This document shows, one piece after another, positions 34,641 to 44,458 of a stretch of 64,000 bases of DNA (within the stretch, counting starts at the first letter, position 1; each line of letters begins with the position of its first letter). The notes under the pieces were generated by a model that saw nothing but the letters and a program-made list of their open reading frames with translations, was not told where the DNA came from and made no database searches. The position numbers and the translations under genes were made by a program. The stretch is from PZPK01 sp965230795 (GTDB lineage Bacteria; Pseudomonadota; Gammaproteobacteria; Pseudomonadales; Oleiphilaceae), in NCBI GenBank assembly GCA_965230795.1, contig OZ246020.1:3596001-3660000 (forward strand), written 5' to 3'.

Positions 34641-35176
34641 TACAGCCCTGGCAGCTGCCTGAAGTTGGGGAGATCCCCCACATGTGCTGGCACATGATGC
34701 CAGACCACGTGCCCCTCTTGGTCAAGCATAAAGCACTCCTGTTGCTGCCAGCGCGTGCCACTGGCATCCCTGTTACGAATCCCCTTCAGGGCCAGTCGCA
34801 ATAAGGCAGGCAACACCGCCGGATGGAACAGCTTGCCAGCGGCGCCGTAGCCCACACCCCACTCGCCATGAATCTCTCTGGTTTCATCCACAACGATATG
34901 CAATGCTGGAGACAGATCAAAGGAGTCGGACCATTGGCTCGCGATGGCCTCATCACCATGCAATACCGCCACACACTTCAATTCAGGCTGGCGCTCGGCA
35001 AGTTCGGACAGTGCTTTTAACACCGCTTCGGCAAAGGGGCATCCGGTGTGGCGTAAAAAGCACACCAGCTCGGCTTGACCAGCACGCCGCCAGGGAGCCG
35101 AGGGCGCCAGATCCCCTTCCTTTAATGCAGCCTGCACTACTTGTTGGGGTGGACGCTTGAGTCCGATAAATGGCAT
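34640..35176 (-). CDS. Peroxiredoxin-like (AhpC/TSA family) protein
   Basis: 178 residues with a thioredoxin-like fold. FLRHTGCPFAEAVL places one Cys where AhpC/TSA and PRXL2-type redoxins have their active residue, and a second Cys (LKCVAVL) follows about 25 residues later. The later strands (FMLDQEGHVVWHHVPAHVGD) fit the AhpC/TSA C-terminal part. It probably reduces peroxides or thiols in the cytosol, though its real substrate is unknown. AGGGAG precedes ATG 35176. Confidence 0.8.
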   Translation of the reverse strand: MPFIGLKRPPQQVVQAALKEGDLAPSAPWRRAGQAELVCFLRHTGCPFAEAVLKALSELAERQPELKCVAVLHGDEAIASQWSDSFDLSPALHIVVDETREIHGEWGVGYGAAGKLFHPAVLPALLRLALKGIRNRDASGTRWQQQECFMLDQEGHVVWHHVPAHVGDLPNFRQLPGL

Positions 35177-35237
35177 GAGAGCTCCCTGTAGTCAGTAGAC
35201 TGATAGTAAGATGGCAAAATGACAGACCAACTGAAGG

Positions 35238-36173
35238 CTAATCCCGGATTTGTCCATAGAGGTTTTGCGCGCCGACTTGCTCCGGAGTTTTAAAGCGTCG
35301 ATGCATCCACAGATATTGTTCCGGATTTTTTCGAATCTCTCGCTCCAATACCGTATTTAAACGCGTCGCGTCGGTGTAATCGTCATCACTGGGAAAGTCT
35401 TCCAGCGGCGGATGAATATGGATGTCATAACCCAGACCATCGGTACGCCTGAAATGGCTGAACGGCAGCACTGTAGCACCACTGCGACGCGCCAGACGCC
35501 CCGTCGAAACCAGCGTCGCGCAGGGAATGCCAAAAAACGGCGCGAACACCGTACCTATTCGACCACCGTCCTGATCGGTGGCATACCACACCACTCGATT
35601 ACGCTTCAGGCACTTGAGCATGCCACGAAGGTCAAATTTGTCCAGCACCTCTCCATAAAGCTTTTGACGAGACCGGGTCATAAAGGCATTGAACAATGGA
35701 TTAGAATGATCCCGCTGCAATACATCGGCTTCAAAATACATGGTCGTCAGTGACCCGACCAAATCCAGTGTGCTGTAATGACCACCGAGCAGAATCACAC
35801 CTTTGCCTTTTTCCAAAGCGGCCTGAAGATATTCATCGCCATAATAGCGAGTACAGGATTTCAGACTTTCCGGCGCTCGGAACCACGAACGCAAAGCCTC
35901 GACAACGCCCCTGCCATTGGAAATGAAACTGGCTTTCACCAGCGCCTGCTGCTCGGCATCCGATAACTCGGGAAAACAGGCCTGAATATTGACGCTGGTA
36001 ATCTTCCGGCGACGTTTGAGTAACATAAAAGCCAAGCAGCCAAGCAGCGCTCCCAGGGCCTGCTGCAAGCGCAAGGGTAACCAGGCAATCGCAAAGGCCA
36101 GGCCCAAGGCAATCCACAGTAACCAGTAACGGGGAGCCAGATATTGGGAATAGGCCAGATGTCGCTCACTCAC
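35238..36173 (-). CDS. lpxL: Lipid A acyltransferase LpxL/HtrB family
   Basis: 311 residues, the normal length for lauroyl/myristoyl acyltransferases. It has an N-terminal membrane anchor (YWLLWIALGLAFAIAWL) and the catalytic HX4D motif as GGHYSTLDLVGS near residue 135. Conserved downstream elements are DQDGG and the end region EQYLWMHRRFKTPE. It adds a secondary acyl chain to Kdo2-lipid IVA at the inner face of the inner membrane. The single gene is divergent from thpR. Confidence 0.92.
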   Translation of the reverse strand: MSERHLAYSQYLAPRYWLLWIALGLAFAIAWLPLRLQQALGALLGCLAFMLLKRRRKITSVNIQACFPELSDAEQQALVKASFISNGRGVVEALRSWFRAPESLKSCTRYYGDEYLQAALEKGKGVILLGGHYSTLDLVGSLTTMYFEADVLQRDHSNPLFNAFMTRSRQKLYGEVLDKFDLRGMLKCLKRNRVVWYATDQDGGRIGTVFAPFFGIPCATLVSTGRLARRSGATVLPFSHFRRTDGLGYDIHIHPPLEDFPSDDDYTDATRLNTVLEREIRKNPEQYLWMHRRFKTPEQVGAQNLYGQIRD

Positions 36174-36241
36174 GGTGGTGTCTTGTCCTTTTTCTTGTCA
36201 CACTATCGGGGTGTTTTCAGCATGTATGGGGCGAAGAACTT

Positions 36242-36817
36242 ATGAGACTGTTTTTTGCCATTCAGGTTCCTTATAAACTGCAACTTCAGATTGTAGCCTG
36301 GAGAGAACGCAATCTTCCGCCCATGCCGCGCTACGTTCCGGCCGCAAATTATCATATCACGCTGGCCTTTCTCGGCCAGCTCCCGACAAACCGCCTGGAT
36401 GCCTTGATTGAGTCCGCCTCGCAACTCATCGACAGTGCTCAGTTCAGGGCGGGCACTCTCAATATTGATCAGACCGGCTACTGGTCCAAACCTGGTATTC
36501 TGTGGATTGGACCGAAGGAATGGCCAGACAGTCTGAATACCATGGCAAAACGACTGGGCGGCCTGGGTCAGCAATTCGGCCTGCGCGTTGACAAACGTCG
36601 TTATCAGCCACACCTGACGCTGGCCCGAAAATGCGAACTCCCCGCCAAACCAACCAGCGAACCGGGGCTGACTCTGCCCTATGATGAGATTGTTCTTTAT
36701 GAATCTGTTTCACGCCGGGATGGCGTCAATTATGAACCGGTACAGGAATGGCCATTGTTGCAAGCGGCACGGGGCAAGCTTCCGCGTCGGGTCGGCGCCC
36801 GACAGAAGGACATTTAG
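36242..36817 (+). CDS. thpR: RNA 2',3'-cyclic phosphodiesterase ThpR (2H family)
   Basis: 191 residues with the two HxTx motifs of the 2H phosphoesterase superfamily: YHITLAFLG near residue 39 and PHLTLAR near residue 123. ThpR (formerly LigT) opens 2',3'-cyclic phosphates on RNA ends, with possible links to tRNA splicing intermediates. The start is the first Met after the divergent lpxL region. The C-terminal basic tail (LPRRVGARQKD) is somewhat longer than usual. Confidence 0.92.
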   Translation: MRLFFAIQVPYKLQLQIVAWRERNLPPMPRYVPAANYHITLAFLGQLPTNRLDALIESASQLIDSAQFRAGTLNIDQTGYWSKPGILWIGPKEWPDSLNTMAKRLGGLGQQFGLRVDKRRYQPHLTLARKCELPAKPTSEPGLTLPYDEIVLYESVSRRDGVNYEPVQEWPLLQAARGKLPRRVGARQKDI

Positions 36818-36894
36818 CCTGAGGAATGCTTCTGCGGCGAGAAGTGCCTTGGTCAGTATCGGTGTATCAGATCACCAATTACTTTTTCAGGCTT

Positions 36895-37992
36895 TTAGAC
36901 ATATACCCGCGGGACTCTGGCCGTTACTCCGGTCAACAATTCATAGCTGATCGTCCCCGACAACTCCGCCACTTCATCCACTGATATCTGCGGCCCCCAG
37001 AGTTCCACCGGATCTCCTATTGACACCGATTCAAGGTCTGTCACATCGACCGTGATCATATCCATGGACACCCTTCCAGCCAGCGCAACCCGCTGACCAT
37101 TCACGGCAACCGGTGTGCCATCCGGCGCATGTCTTGGATAACCGTCTCCATAACCGCAGGCAACCGTGGCGATCAACGAATCGCGCCTGGCTTGCCAACG
37201 TGCACCATAGCCAACCGCGTCGCCACCCGGCACTGTGCGTAAGGCCATCACCCTTGACTGCAGGGTCATTACGGCCTGCAATCCATGATCAGCGGCACAG
37301 GCACCGCGGTCCGGAACACCGCCATACAGCATAATGCCCGGTCGAACCCAGTCCCGGTGCGCTGCCGGATAAAACAGAACCGCACCGGAATTGGCAAGTG
37401 ACTGCTGCGCCCGCCGCAAGGCTGGCTGGGACAGAAGTTGATCAAAAAGCTGTGTCTGACTAAACACGGCGGGGTTTTCCGGCTCGTCACTGCCGGCAAA
37501 GTGTGACATCACCCCCTGGAGAGAGACTGCCTTCAGTGTGTCCAGTCTGGCGAGGGCGGGTGCCAGTTCGGAGCTATTCAAACCCAGTCGGTGCATGCCG
37601 GTATCCAGCTTTAACCACACCGTCAAATCTTCATGGTCGGGATTCTGCGCGATTAGTTCCAATTGCCAAAGGGCATGAATCACCCAGACTACGTCATGTG
37701 ACCTGGAGAGGTTCAGGCAATCCTGATTGAAAGGACCTTCGAGTACCCAGATACGACCGGCGTACCCCGATTCGATCAGCACTCTCGCCTCGTCAGAACC
37801 GGCCACTGCCACATCACGGTCGTCCAACCCCCTCGCCATCTCCACTAGCCCGTGACCGTAGGCATCGGCTTTTAACACCACCAGCACGTTGGCATTCGGG
37901 CATCGGCGTGCCGCCTGGTCAATGTTGTGCTGAAAGGCGGCCCGATCGATGCGAGCACGCAGGGGTCTGCCGGCTTCGACCATCGCCGGCAT
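36895..37992 (-). CDS. alr: Alanine racemase
   Basis: 365 residues. The N-terminal TIM barrel carries the PLP lysine in VVLKADAYGHG near residue 42. The C-terminal part has VGYGARW, with the catalytic Tyr of the opposite chain, and VSMDMITVDVTD. It makes D-alanine for peptidoglycan in the cytosol. The stop of dnaB and the start of alr overlap by one base, so alr is translated as the last gene of the dnaB operon, a common gammaproteobacterial order. Confidence 0.95.
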   Translation of the reverse strand: MPAMVEAGRPLRARIDRAAFQHNIDQAARRCPNANVLVVLKADAYGHGLVEMARGLDDRDVAVAGSDEARVLIESGYAGRIWVLEGPFNQDCLNLSRSHDVVWVIHALWQLELIAQNPDHEDLTVWLKLDTGMHRLGLNSSELAPALARLDTLKAVSLQGVMSHFAGSDEPENPAVFSQTQLFDQLLSQPALRRAQQSLANSGAVLFYPAAHRDWVRPGIMLYGGVPDRGACAADHGLQAVMTLQSRVMALRTVPGGDAVGYGARWQARRDSLIATVACGYGDGYPRHAPDGTPVAVNGQRVALAGRVSMDMITVDVTDLESVSIGDPVELWGPQISVDEVAELSGTISYELLTGVTARVPRVYV

Positions 37993-39398
37993 TAAAACTC
38001 ACTCCCGTAATCAACATGAGTGAGATCATTGAACTTGGTGAACTGCCCCTGGAACGATAGCTTGATTTTGCCAACCGGACCGTTCCGCTGTTTACCGATG
38101 ATAATTTCGGCAATCCCCTTGTCTTGGCTGTCTTCGTTGTAATATTCGTCCCGATAGATAAACATGATCACATCAGCATCCTGCTCGATGGCACCCGATT
38201 CCCGCAGGTCAGAGTTCATTGGGCGTTTGTCGGTTCGTTGTTCGAGGCCCCGGTTAAGCTGTGACAGAGCCACCACCGGACAGTTCAACTCCTTTGCCAG
38301 GGCCTTTAGCGAGCGCGAGATTTCCGAAATTTCTGCTGTGCGCCCTTCGTTCATACCGGGCACCTGCATCAACTGCAGATAATCAATCATGATCATGCCG
38401 AAATCCTGCTTGATTTCACGGGCAACCCGACGGGCTCGCGAGCGCAGTTCGGTGGGACTCAGTCCGGCCGTATCGTCGATGTAGAGGGGACGATCCTTCA
38501 GCATACTGACAGCTGACGTCAGACGAGGCCAATCATCCTCTTCCAACTTGCCCGAGCGCACGCGGGTCTGATTAATCTGACCCAGAGATGAAATCATCCG
38601 CATCAGGATGGAATCGGCGGGCATCTCCATACTGAACACCAGCACAGGCTTTTCCGCCTTGATGAGCACGCTCTCTACCAGGTTCATGGCAAACGCCGTT
38701 TTTCCCATGGAAGGACGGGCGGCAACGATCACCAGATCAGACGGTTGCAATCCTGAAGTCATCTCGTCGAGATCCTTGAAACCGGTGGTGACACCGGTAA
38801 TGGATTCGGTCGAGTTAAACAATTCATCAATGCGTTCCAGGGTTTTGGTCAGCACCGGATTGACAAACTGGGGGCCACCTTCCTGTCCACTGCGACTCTC
38901 GGAAATCTGGAAAACCTTGCGTTCGGCTTCATCAAGCAAATCGGTGGTAGTGCGTCCCATCGTATTAAAGGCACTGTCGGAGATTTCTCCCGAGACCGCA
39001 ATCAAACGTCTGAGCACCGCACGCTCGTGGACAATATCCGCGTAGGCCCGAACATTGGTGGCACTGGGTGTCTTTTCCACCAATTCACCCAAATAGGCCA
39101 TGCCACCGGCGTTCTCCAGCTCGTTGATTCGCTCCAGTTCTTCCGCCACCGTCACCACATCGACTGGTCGGCCATCATTGGCGAGGCGAGCAATCACGCG
39201 ATAGATCAAACGATGATCCTGACGATAAAAATCGTCTTCAATTACCTTATCGCCAACAACGTCCCATTTGCTGTTGTCCAGCAACAGTCCACCCAAAATG
39301 GATTGTTCGGCCTCAATGGAATGGGGTGGGGTTTTAAACCCGGTCGCATCATGCTCAACGACGGACAATGTTACTCTCCCGGAACTGGTATTCTGCAA
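37992..39398 (-). CDS. dnaB: Replicative DNA helicase DnaB
   Basis: 468 residues. The N-terminal domain begins with TPPHSIEAEQSILGGLLLD. The RecA-like C-terminal part has the Walker A motif RPSMGKTA near residue 225 and the later DYLQLM. It is the hexameric helicase that unwinds DNA at the replication fork. No ATG sits near the expected N-terminus. The frame begins with TTG (39396-39398), 24 codons before TPPHSIEAEQ, which matches the usual length, so a TTG start is inferred. It is followed directly by alr. Confidence 0.95.
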   Translation of the reverse strand: MQNTSSGRVTLSVVEHDATGFKTPPHSIEAEQSILGGLLLDNSKWDVVGDKVIEDDFYRQDHRLIYRVIARLANDGRPVDVVTVAEELERINELENAGGMAYLGELVEKTPSATNVRAYADIVHERAVLRRLIAVSGEISDSAFNTMGRTTTDLLDEAERKVFQISESRSGQEGGPQFVNPVLTKTLERIDELFNSTESITGVTTGFKDLDEMTSGLQPSDLVIVAARPSMGKTAFAMNLVESVLIKAEKPVLVFSMEMPADSILMRMISSLGQINQTRVRSGKLEEDDWPRLTSAVSMLKDRPLYIDDTAGLSPTELRSRARRVAREIKQDFGMIMIDYLQLMQVPGMNEGRTAEISEISRSLKALAKELNCPVVALSQLNRGLEQRTDKRPMNSDLRESGAIEQDADVIMFIYRDEYYNEDSQDKGIAEIIIGKQRNGPVGKIKLSFQGQFTKFNDLTHVDYGSEF

Positions 39399-39544
39399 AA
39401 ACAGGTAGGCTGCAGACTCACTTTAGGTGCGAATGTGGCATCTGCGGTGTTCGTTAAACGCCGCTTATTGTAGTGGGTATCAACTGAATCAGTCAGAGAA
39501 GAAGGCACCCGCCAACGCAGTGTTTGGCGCCACTTAAACGCAAC

Positions 39545-39579
39545 AAGGCCTGAGAATATACAACATATCCCCAGGCCTT
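39545..39579 (-). other. Hairpin between rplI and dnaB
   Basis: Perfect stem AAGGCCTG/CAGGCCTT (39545-39552 with 39572-39579) with a 19-base loop and no T-run. A second stem TAAGGGCG/CGCCCTTA (39647-39654 with 39667-39674) directly follows the rplI stop. Both may act as processing or attenuation signals between the ribosomal genes and dnaB. Confidence 0.45.
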
Positions 39580-39676
39580 AGAAAGCTGCTTACTATCCTG
39601 ATTGCCACGCATGCGCAGCAACCGTTTGTATTCAGCATTTGGTCGGTAAGGGCGATGCCCCTAACCCGCCCTTATC

Positions 39677-40123
39677 TTACTCGGCAACCACTGACAAGCT
39701 GATGGTTGCAACAACATCACTGTGCAGTTGCAAATCAATCTCGTAGTCACCAATGGCACGAATCGGACCTTCTGGCAAACGCACTTCAGCTTTGGAGACT
39801 TCAACGCCCGCTGCTGTGACTGCGTCTGCGATGTCACGAACACCAATGGAACCGAAGAGTTTACCCTCATCACCCGCTTTTGAGCTGATGGTGACAGATT
39901 TCTCGTTCAGCTGCTCCGCTCGCGCTTCCGCGGTAGCCAGTTTCTCAGCCGCTGCTTTTTCAAGCTCTGCGCGACGCGCTTCAAACTCAGCAATGTTTGC
40001 TTCATTTGCAGGCACAGCCTTGCCAAAAGGGATCAGGAAGTTACGGCCATAGCCGGCTTTCACCGCGACTTTGTCGCCCAATCCGCCCAGTTTTCCAACT
40101 TTCTCGAGTAGAATGACTTCCAT
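39677..40123 (-). CDS. rplI: 50S ribosomal protein L9
   Basis: 148 residues. The start MEVILLEKVGKLGGLGDKV and GYGRNFLIPFGKAV are diagnostic of L9, which binds domain V of 23S rRNA through its N-terminal domain and projects an extended C-domain. GAGGATAG precedes the start. It is the fourth gene of the rpsF-rpsR-DUF2232-rplI cluster. Confidence 0.97.
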   Translation of the reverse strand: MEVILLEKVGKLGGLGDKVAVKAGYGRNFLIPFGKAVPANEANIAEFEARRAELEKAAAEKLATAEARAEQLNEKSVTISSKAGDEGKLFGSIGVRDIADAVTAAGVEVSKAEVRLPEGPIRAIGDYEIDLQLHSDVVATISLSVVAE

Positions 40124-40210
40124 CTCGCTATCCTCAATCTATCAAATAATCTGTTAAATCTTCTGTTTGCAAGCAATCAGTCCGCTCGCGCTCTGCAGTA
40201 TCAGACCCGC

Positions 40211-41065
40211 TTACGCAGTCTGAATTCTGCTTCTGATATCAATCACGCTATCGAGCAATGCCATCAATACCAGAACAACCAGTACAGTGGGAAACAGCAT
40301 CACGACCAGAAAATAAAAGCCGATTAACCATTGTCCACCCAAGTTCTTCTTGCCAATCACACCGTGTACAAGTCCCAGACCACAGAGGATCACCGGAATC
40401 GCAACAACCATGGTAACCAGAATCGCATCCAGCCCCAGTACGGGCGCCAGCCAAAACAGTACAAAAAAACCAAGTACCATTTTGGGGTTGAGGCGCAGGC
40501 TGTGAAACTCCTGTCGCCAACCACCCGGATTAAACAATGCGGATTGCCATGAACGCGCCAAACACAACGAGCCCAGAGCCATTCCAAAAAACGAAGTCGC
40601 AAAACTGGCAATCATCAGCGCACGAAACGAGTCGGCTACGCTATCGTCATAGTCCAGCTGAGCGTCCTTCGCCAGATCCTTAAACACTGGATCTGCCATT
40701 GTCATCAGTGTATCGATCAGCTCTGGCATCAGCAGTGGACTCGAGATGCCAACGACAACCCCCATCAACATGCCTGCCAGAAAGGTAGCACTCCAGGATA
40801 TGGTCGCTCTGAGTACTGCTGCCATGAACAAGGCAGTCACCAGCACAATGAGCGCACCCGGATCTTGCACCCCTAACCACCATCCCAGGGCGGGGATAAT
40901 GGCCCAAACCAGAATTGAAGCGCCCTGTTGCACACCTTGTCGCAAGGTGACCAACGAGATGGCTGCAGCCCCCAGCCAGAACATCATGGGAATCAGCGTA
41001 CTCACAAAAGCGACTATCGCCGCCTGCTTTGGCCCCCGCATGATGAATTCTGCTAAATCACGCAT
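40211..41065 (-). CDS. DUF2232 (YybS-like) integral membrane protein
   Basis: 284 residues with about eight hydrophobic segments. Its place between rpsR and rplI is conserved in many gammaproteobacteria, and these proteins are annotated as DUF2232. It begins RDLAEFIMRGPKQAAIVAFVS and contains the paired helices MFWLGAAAISLVTLRQGVQQG. No biochemical role is established; its conserved location among ribosomal genes suggests only co-expression. Confidence 0.88.
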   Translation of the reverse strand: MRDLAEFIMRGPKQAAIVAFVSTLIPMMFWLGAAAISLVTLRQGVQQGASILVWAIIPALGWWLGVQDPGALIVLVTALFMAAVLRATISWSATFLAGMLMGVVVGISSPLLMPELIDTLMTMADPVFKDLAKDAQLDYDDSVADSFRALMIASFATSFFGMALGSLCLARSWQSALFNPGGWRQEFHSLRLNPKMVLGFFVLFWLAPVLGLDAILVTMVVAIPVILCGLGLVHGVIGKKNLGGQWLIGFYFLVVMLFPTVLVVLVLMALLDSVIDIRSRIQTA

Positions 41066-41200
41066 TCAGGATTCTTCATTCCAAAGTCAGCCTGTTTCCT
41101 TTGTGGCCGGGCAATTATTCGAATCCCGGCTACTTGCTGACATCATTCTTCAGAGCGGCCTGCCAGGCAAACCACTCACACAAACCATCTACCCGAGCAC

Positions 41201-41431
41201 TTACTCGTGGTGGTTATCTGTGTAAGGCAACAGAGCCAGGTAACGAGCGCGTTTGATCGCTGTTGCCAATTGGCGCTGGTAACGAGCCTTGGTACCAGTA
41301 ATACGACTGGGAACAATTTTACCGGTTTCGGTAATGTAGCTCTTCAAGGTATCAAGATCTTTGTAATCGATCTCTTTGACGCCTTCTGCAGTGAATCGGC
41401 AGAATTTACGACGACGTAAAAAACGGGACAT
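41201..41431 (-). CDS. rpsR: 30S ribosomal protein S18
   Basis: 76 residues: MSRFLRRRKFCRFTAEGV at the N-terminus, then IDYKDLDTLKSYITETGKI and GTKARYQRQLATAIKRARYLALLPY in parts, all typical of S18. It pairs with S6 in the 30S platform. It lies 26 bp after rpsF. Confidence 0.97.
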   Translation of the reverse strand: MSRFLRRRKFCRFTAEGVKEIDYKDLDTLKSYITETGKIVPSRITGTKARYQRQLATAIKRARYLALLPYTDNHHE

Positions 41432-41457
41432 AGTGTTCTCCTAGTTCAGCTGCTCTA

Positions 41458-41904
41458 TTACTCTTCAGTTTCCGCATCGCTGTCGCTACTCGCGTCAGCA
41501 GTTTCTTCTTCGTTGCTATCAACATCATCAGAAGGCGCTTCTCTGCGTGGAGCTTCTGAGCGCTGAGGACGACGTTCTTCACGTGCCTGAGCTGCTTTCA
41601 TCGGAGACTCTTCAGTCACTGCATCCTTACGACGAACCGTTAACTCACGGATGATGGCATCGTTGAATCGGAAGTTATGAGACAGCTCGTCCAGAACTTC
41701 GTTGCTGCACTCAATGTTCATCAAAACATAGTGTGCTTTGTGAATCTTGTTGATGGGGTAAGCCAGGTGACGACGGCCCCAATCTTCCAGACGGTGAACC
41801 TGACCACCACCAGCGGTAATCAGAGAAGTGTATCGTTCGATCATTCCCGGGACCTGCTCGCTTTGATCAGGATGCACCAGAAATACGATTTCGTAATGAC
41901 GCAT
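41458..41904 (-). CDS. rpsF: 30S ribosomal protein S6
   Basis: 148 residues. MRHYEIVFLVHPDQSEQVPG is the S6 start; LEDWGRRHLAYPINKIHKAHY follows in parts. The C-terminal tail is long and acidic (residues about 115-148, rich in Glu and Asp), which in E. coli is the site of added glutamates by RimK. A leader region (41905-42060) precedes it; S6:S18 autoregulation is known in other bacteria but was not identified here. Confidence 0.97.
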   Translation of the reverse strand: MRHYEIVFLVHPDQSEQVPGMIERYTSLITAGGGQVHRLEDWGRRHLAYPINKIHKAHYVLMNIECSNEVLDELSHNFRFNDAIIRELTVRRKDAVTEESPMKAAQAREERRPQRSEAPRREAPSDDVDSNEEETADASSDSDAETEE

Positions 41905-42111
41905 AAAGTCTCCTTTCGGGTCATCAGCCTTCCAAATTAGTATTGAAAAGCAAGGAGTTATATATAAACGACCGCGTGTTTGAGACCTGCACGAGCACGT
42001 TCAAACTGGCGACCGCAGTTTTTCGAGCCGTGCATTCTAGTGATAAAGCCCCGCCGTTGCAAGCATTTCCGGGGACAGGAGGTGTCTACTGAGAACGGAT
42101 GGCTGGCAGCC

Positions 42112-43515
42112 TCAGCCGCTCTCTGCGGAATCGCGCCAGGAGAGTCCGAGCGCCGGCTGGGCAAACTCGGGGGCAAACCCTTCCGCGACCCGACTGAATC
42201 CAGCCATGGCCAGCGTATCGCCATAAAACAGCAAGGGAATCTGACTGCGGCGCCAGGGTGGCACTCCGGCTTCCTGAAACCATTTTTTAAGGGGCCGCCG
42301 GCCTTGTCCTGCTTTTAGCTCAAACGACTCACCACCACGTCGCGGGCTGAATCGAATCTTTTCGTCATCCGTCGGCCACCGTAACAGGGTTACACCATCC
42401 GGAATCGCTTGACCAGGCAGCATTTTCTGCACCACCAAAAACCGCCGACCAAACGCCAGCACCATGGGTGCGCTCAATTCATCTGCCGAAAGCTCATGGG
42501 TTTCCTGAGGCTCGTCAAGCGTCTGGGCATCCACATAAAACAGACAGGACTGATAGCGGCGAATCTGGTGAGACCCCCACTGTATCAAAGGCTCCTTATC
42601 GGCTGCCGCCGGAATCAGTTCCGTCCAGATGCGCTCAAAAATGCTTTGCGAGGGATGCGGTACATTAAGCTCTTCCAGCCAGAAACGCACCAAAGCATGC
42701 TGCTGAATCTGATCCAGACGGGACAAGGCCTCACAGTCCAGCGCATGTTCTCCCGGAAAACGCTTGCTTAAGACCTGCGACATCAAGCCGGCACAAGACT
42801 CCGTCACCAGCGCATGAGCGTCTGCCGACCGTTGCGCCACCCAGCCCAGGCTCTGCAGAACGGTAGACCAGCGTTTGGACAGTACCGGTATCACCTCATG
42901 GCGCACATAGTTACGATCAAAAGCCAGATCCCTATTACTTTCATCCTCGACCCAGCTCAAGCCAAAGCGTTTGGCCTGATCTTCCAACTCCTGACGCGGT
43001 ATATGCAGCCAGGGCCGATACAATCTGCCAGCTGACAAATCCCGCCGCTGCGGGATGCCAGCAAGACCTTCCGGACCTGCGCCCCGAATCATCCGCATTA
43101 ACACCGTCTCAGCCTGATCATTGAGATGATGTCCCTGCAGCAAGACACCACCTTCTTCCAGATAATGGGCAAAGACCCTGTAACGGGCTTCCCGCGCAGC
43201 CGCCTCCAGCCCCTCGCCACTGGAACGCACATTCACCTTCTCCACCTGGCATTGCAAGCCGAGTTCCTTACAGATCGCAGTACAGTGCTTCGCCCAAAGA
43301 TCCGCATTGGGGCTTAAGCCATGATGAATATGCAAGGGAATAACTTCTGCTTCCCGCTGTCGCAAGATGGGAAGACTGAAATGCAGGAGGGCTACAGAAT
43401 CCAGCCCGCCACTAAGAGCAATAAAGTAACGTGTGTCCTGGGGAATGGTATCCAGCGCGTTTTTTAAAGACAAGGGCAAGGCGCTGAATTCAAACTCGAC
43501 CTCATTCTTTGACAT
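42112..43515 (-). CDS. tilS: tRNA(Ile)-lysidine synthetase
   Basis: 467 residues. The N-terminal ATP-pyrophosphatase motif SGGLDSVALLHF lies near residue 34, with HIHHGLSPNAD and LLQGHHLNDQAETVLMR in parts. The C-terminal TilS domains include RRGGESFELKAGQGRRPLKKWFQEAGVP in parts. It adds lysine to C34 of tRNA-Ile(CAU), changing its codon from AUG to AUA. It overlaps the upstream accA by 14 bases, so the two are translated together. Confidence 0.96.
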   Translation of the reverse strand: MSKNEVEFEFSALPLSLKNALDTIPQDTRYFIALSGGLDSVALLHFSLPILRQREAEVIPLHIHHGLSPNADLWAKHCTAICKELGLQCQVEKVNVRSSGEGLEAAAREARYRVFAHYLEEGGVLLQGHHLNDQAETVLMRMIRGAGPEGLAGIPQRRDLSAGRLYRPWLHIPRQELEDQAKRFGLSWVEDESNRDLAFDRNYVRHEVIPVLSKRWSTVLQSLGWVAQRSADAHALVTESCAGLMSQVLSKRFPGEHALDCEALSRLDQIQQHALVRFWLEELNVPHPSQSIFERIWTELIPAAADKEPLIQWGSHQIRRYQSCLFYVDAQTLDEPQETHELSADELSAPMVLAFGRRFLVVQKMLPGQAIPDGVTLLRWPTDDEKIRFSPRRGGESFELKAGQGRRPLKKWFQEAGVPPWRRSQIPLLFYGDTLAMAGFSRVAEGFAPEFAQPALGLSWRDSAESG

Positions 43516-44458
43516 AAGCAGTCAGACGCTTGTAGCGCACGTCCATCAACTCGTCGATCGGCAAGGCCTGCAGTCGATCCAGATTCGCCAACAACTCCTG
43601 CTTCAGCCGTCGCGCTGCTTCTTCCGGATTTCGATGAGCCCCGCCCAAAGGCTCCTCAATCACCTGATCAACGAGATTCAGTTGTTTCAGTCGCTCAGCC
43701 GAAACACCCATGGCTTCTGCCGCATCCGCCGCGTACTCGGCACTTTTCCAGAGGATCGAGGCACAACCTTCCGGAGAGATTACCGAGTATGTGGAATACT
43801 GCAGCATATTGAGCTGATCACAGACACCTATTGCCAGGGCACCGCCTGAACCACCTTCGCCAATCACCGTGGACACAACCGGTGTTCGTAACTCGGCCAT
43901 CACCGCAAGATTACGCGCAATGGCCTCACTCTGTCCGCGCTCTTCCGCACCGATTCCGGGGTAAGCTCCCGGTGTATCAATAAACGTGACAACGGGCAAA
44001 CCGAAACGCTCAGCCAGCTCCATCAATCGACGCGCCTTGCGATAGCCCTCGGGTTTGGGCATCCCAAAGTTACGCCGGACTTTTTCTTTCACTTCCCTAC
44101 CCTTCTGATGACCGATCACCATCACCGCGCGTCCATCCAGCCGCGCCAGTCCACCTATGATCGACTGGTCATCGGCATAGGCGCGATCACCGTGCATCTC
44201 TTCAAAGTCATCAAAAATAAAATTAATGTAGTCCAGGGTATAGGGTCGTTTGGGATGGCGGGCAAGGCGGGCAATATCCCAGGCACTGAGATCGGCAAAG
44301 ATGTCTCGCGTGCGTGCTTCACACTCGCGCTCCAGTCGATCGATGGCCTCGGTGATATTCAGTTCCTGATCCGAACCTACCAGCCGCAGTTCTTCAATTT
44401 TTTCTTCCAGATCCGCGATAGGCTGTTCGAAATCAAGATAATAAAGGTTCATAGTCAT
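43502..44458 (-). CDS. accA: Acetyl-CoA carboxylase carboxyltransferase subunit alpha
   Basis: 318 residues, as in E. coli. Diagnostic elements are LDFEQPIADLEEKI, HPKRPYTLDYI, FGMPKPEGYRKARRLM, and GEGGSGGALAIGV. With AccD it transfers CO2 from biotin to acetyl-CoA, the first step in fatty acid synthesis. ATG 44458 and ATG 44452 are both possible starts (MTMNLYYL). It is followed by tilS and preceded by dnaE, a common order. Confidence 0.97.
   Translation of the reverse strand: MTMNLYYLDFEQPIADLEEKIEELRLVGSDQELNITEAIDRLERECEARTRDIFADLSAWDIARLARHPKRPYTLDYINFIFDDFEEMHGDRAYADDQSIIGGLARLDGRAVMVIGHQKGREVKEKVRRNFGMPKPEGYRKARRLMELAERFGLPVVTFIDTPGAYPGIGAEERGQSEAIARNLAVMAELRTPVVSTVIGEGGSGGALAIGVCDQLNMLQYSTYSVISPEGCASILWKSAEYAADAAEAMGVSAERLKQLNLVDQVIEEPLGGAHRNPEEAARRLKQELLANLDRLQALPIDELMDVRYKRLTAYVKE

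Noticed and set aside
41905..42060. Possible S6:S18 autoregulatory leader RNA before rpsF
   Set aside because: Such leaders are known, but I could not identify the diagnostic structure in this stretch.
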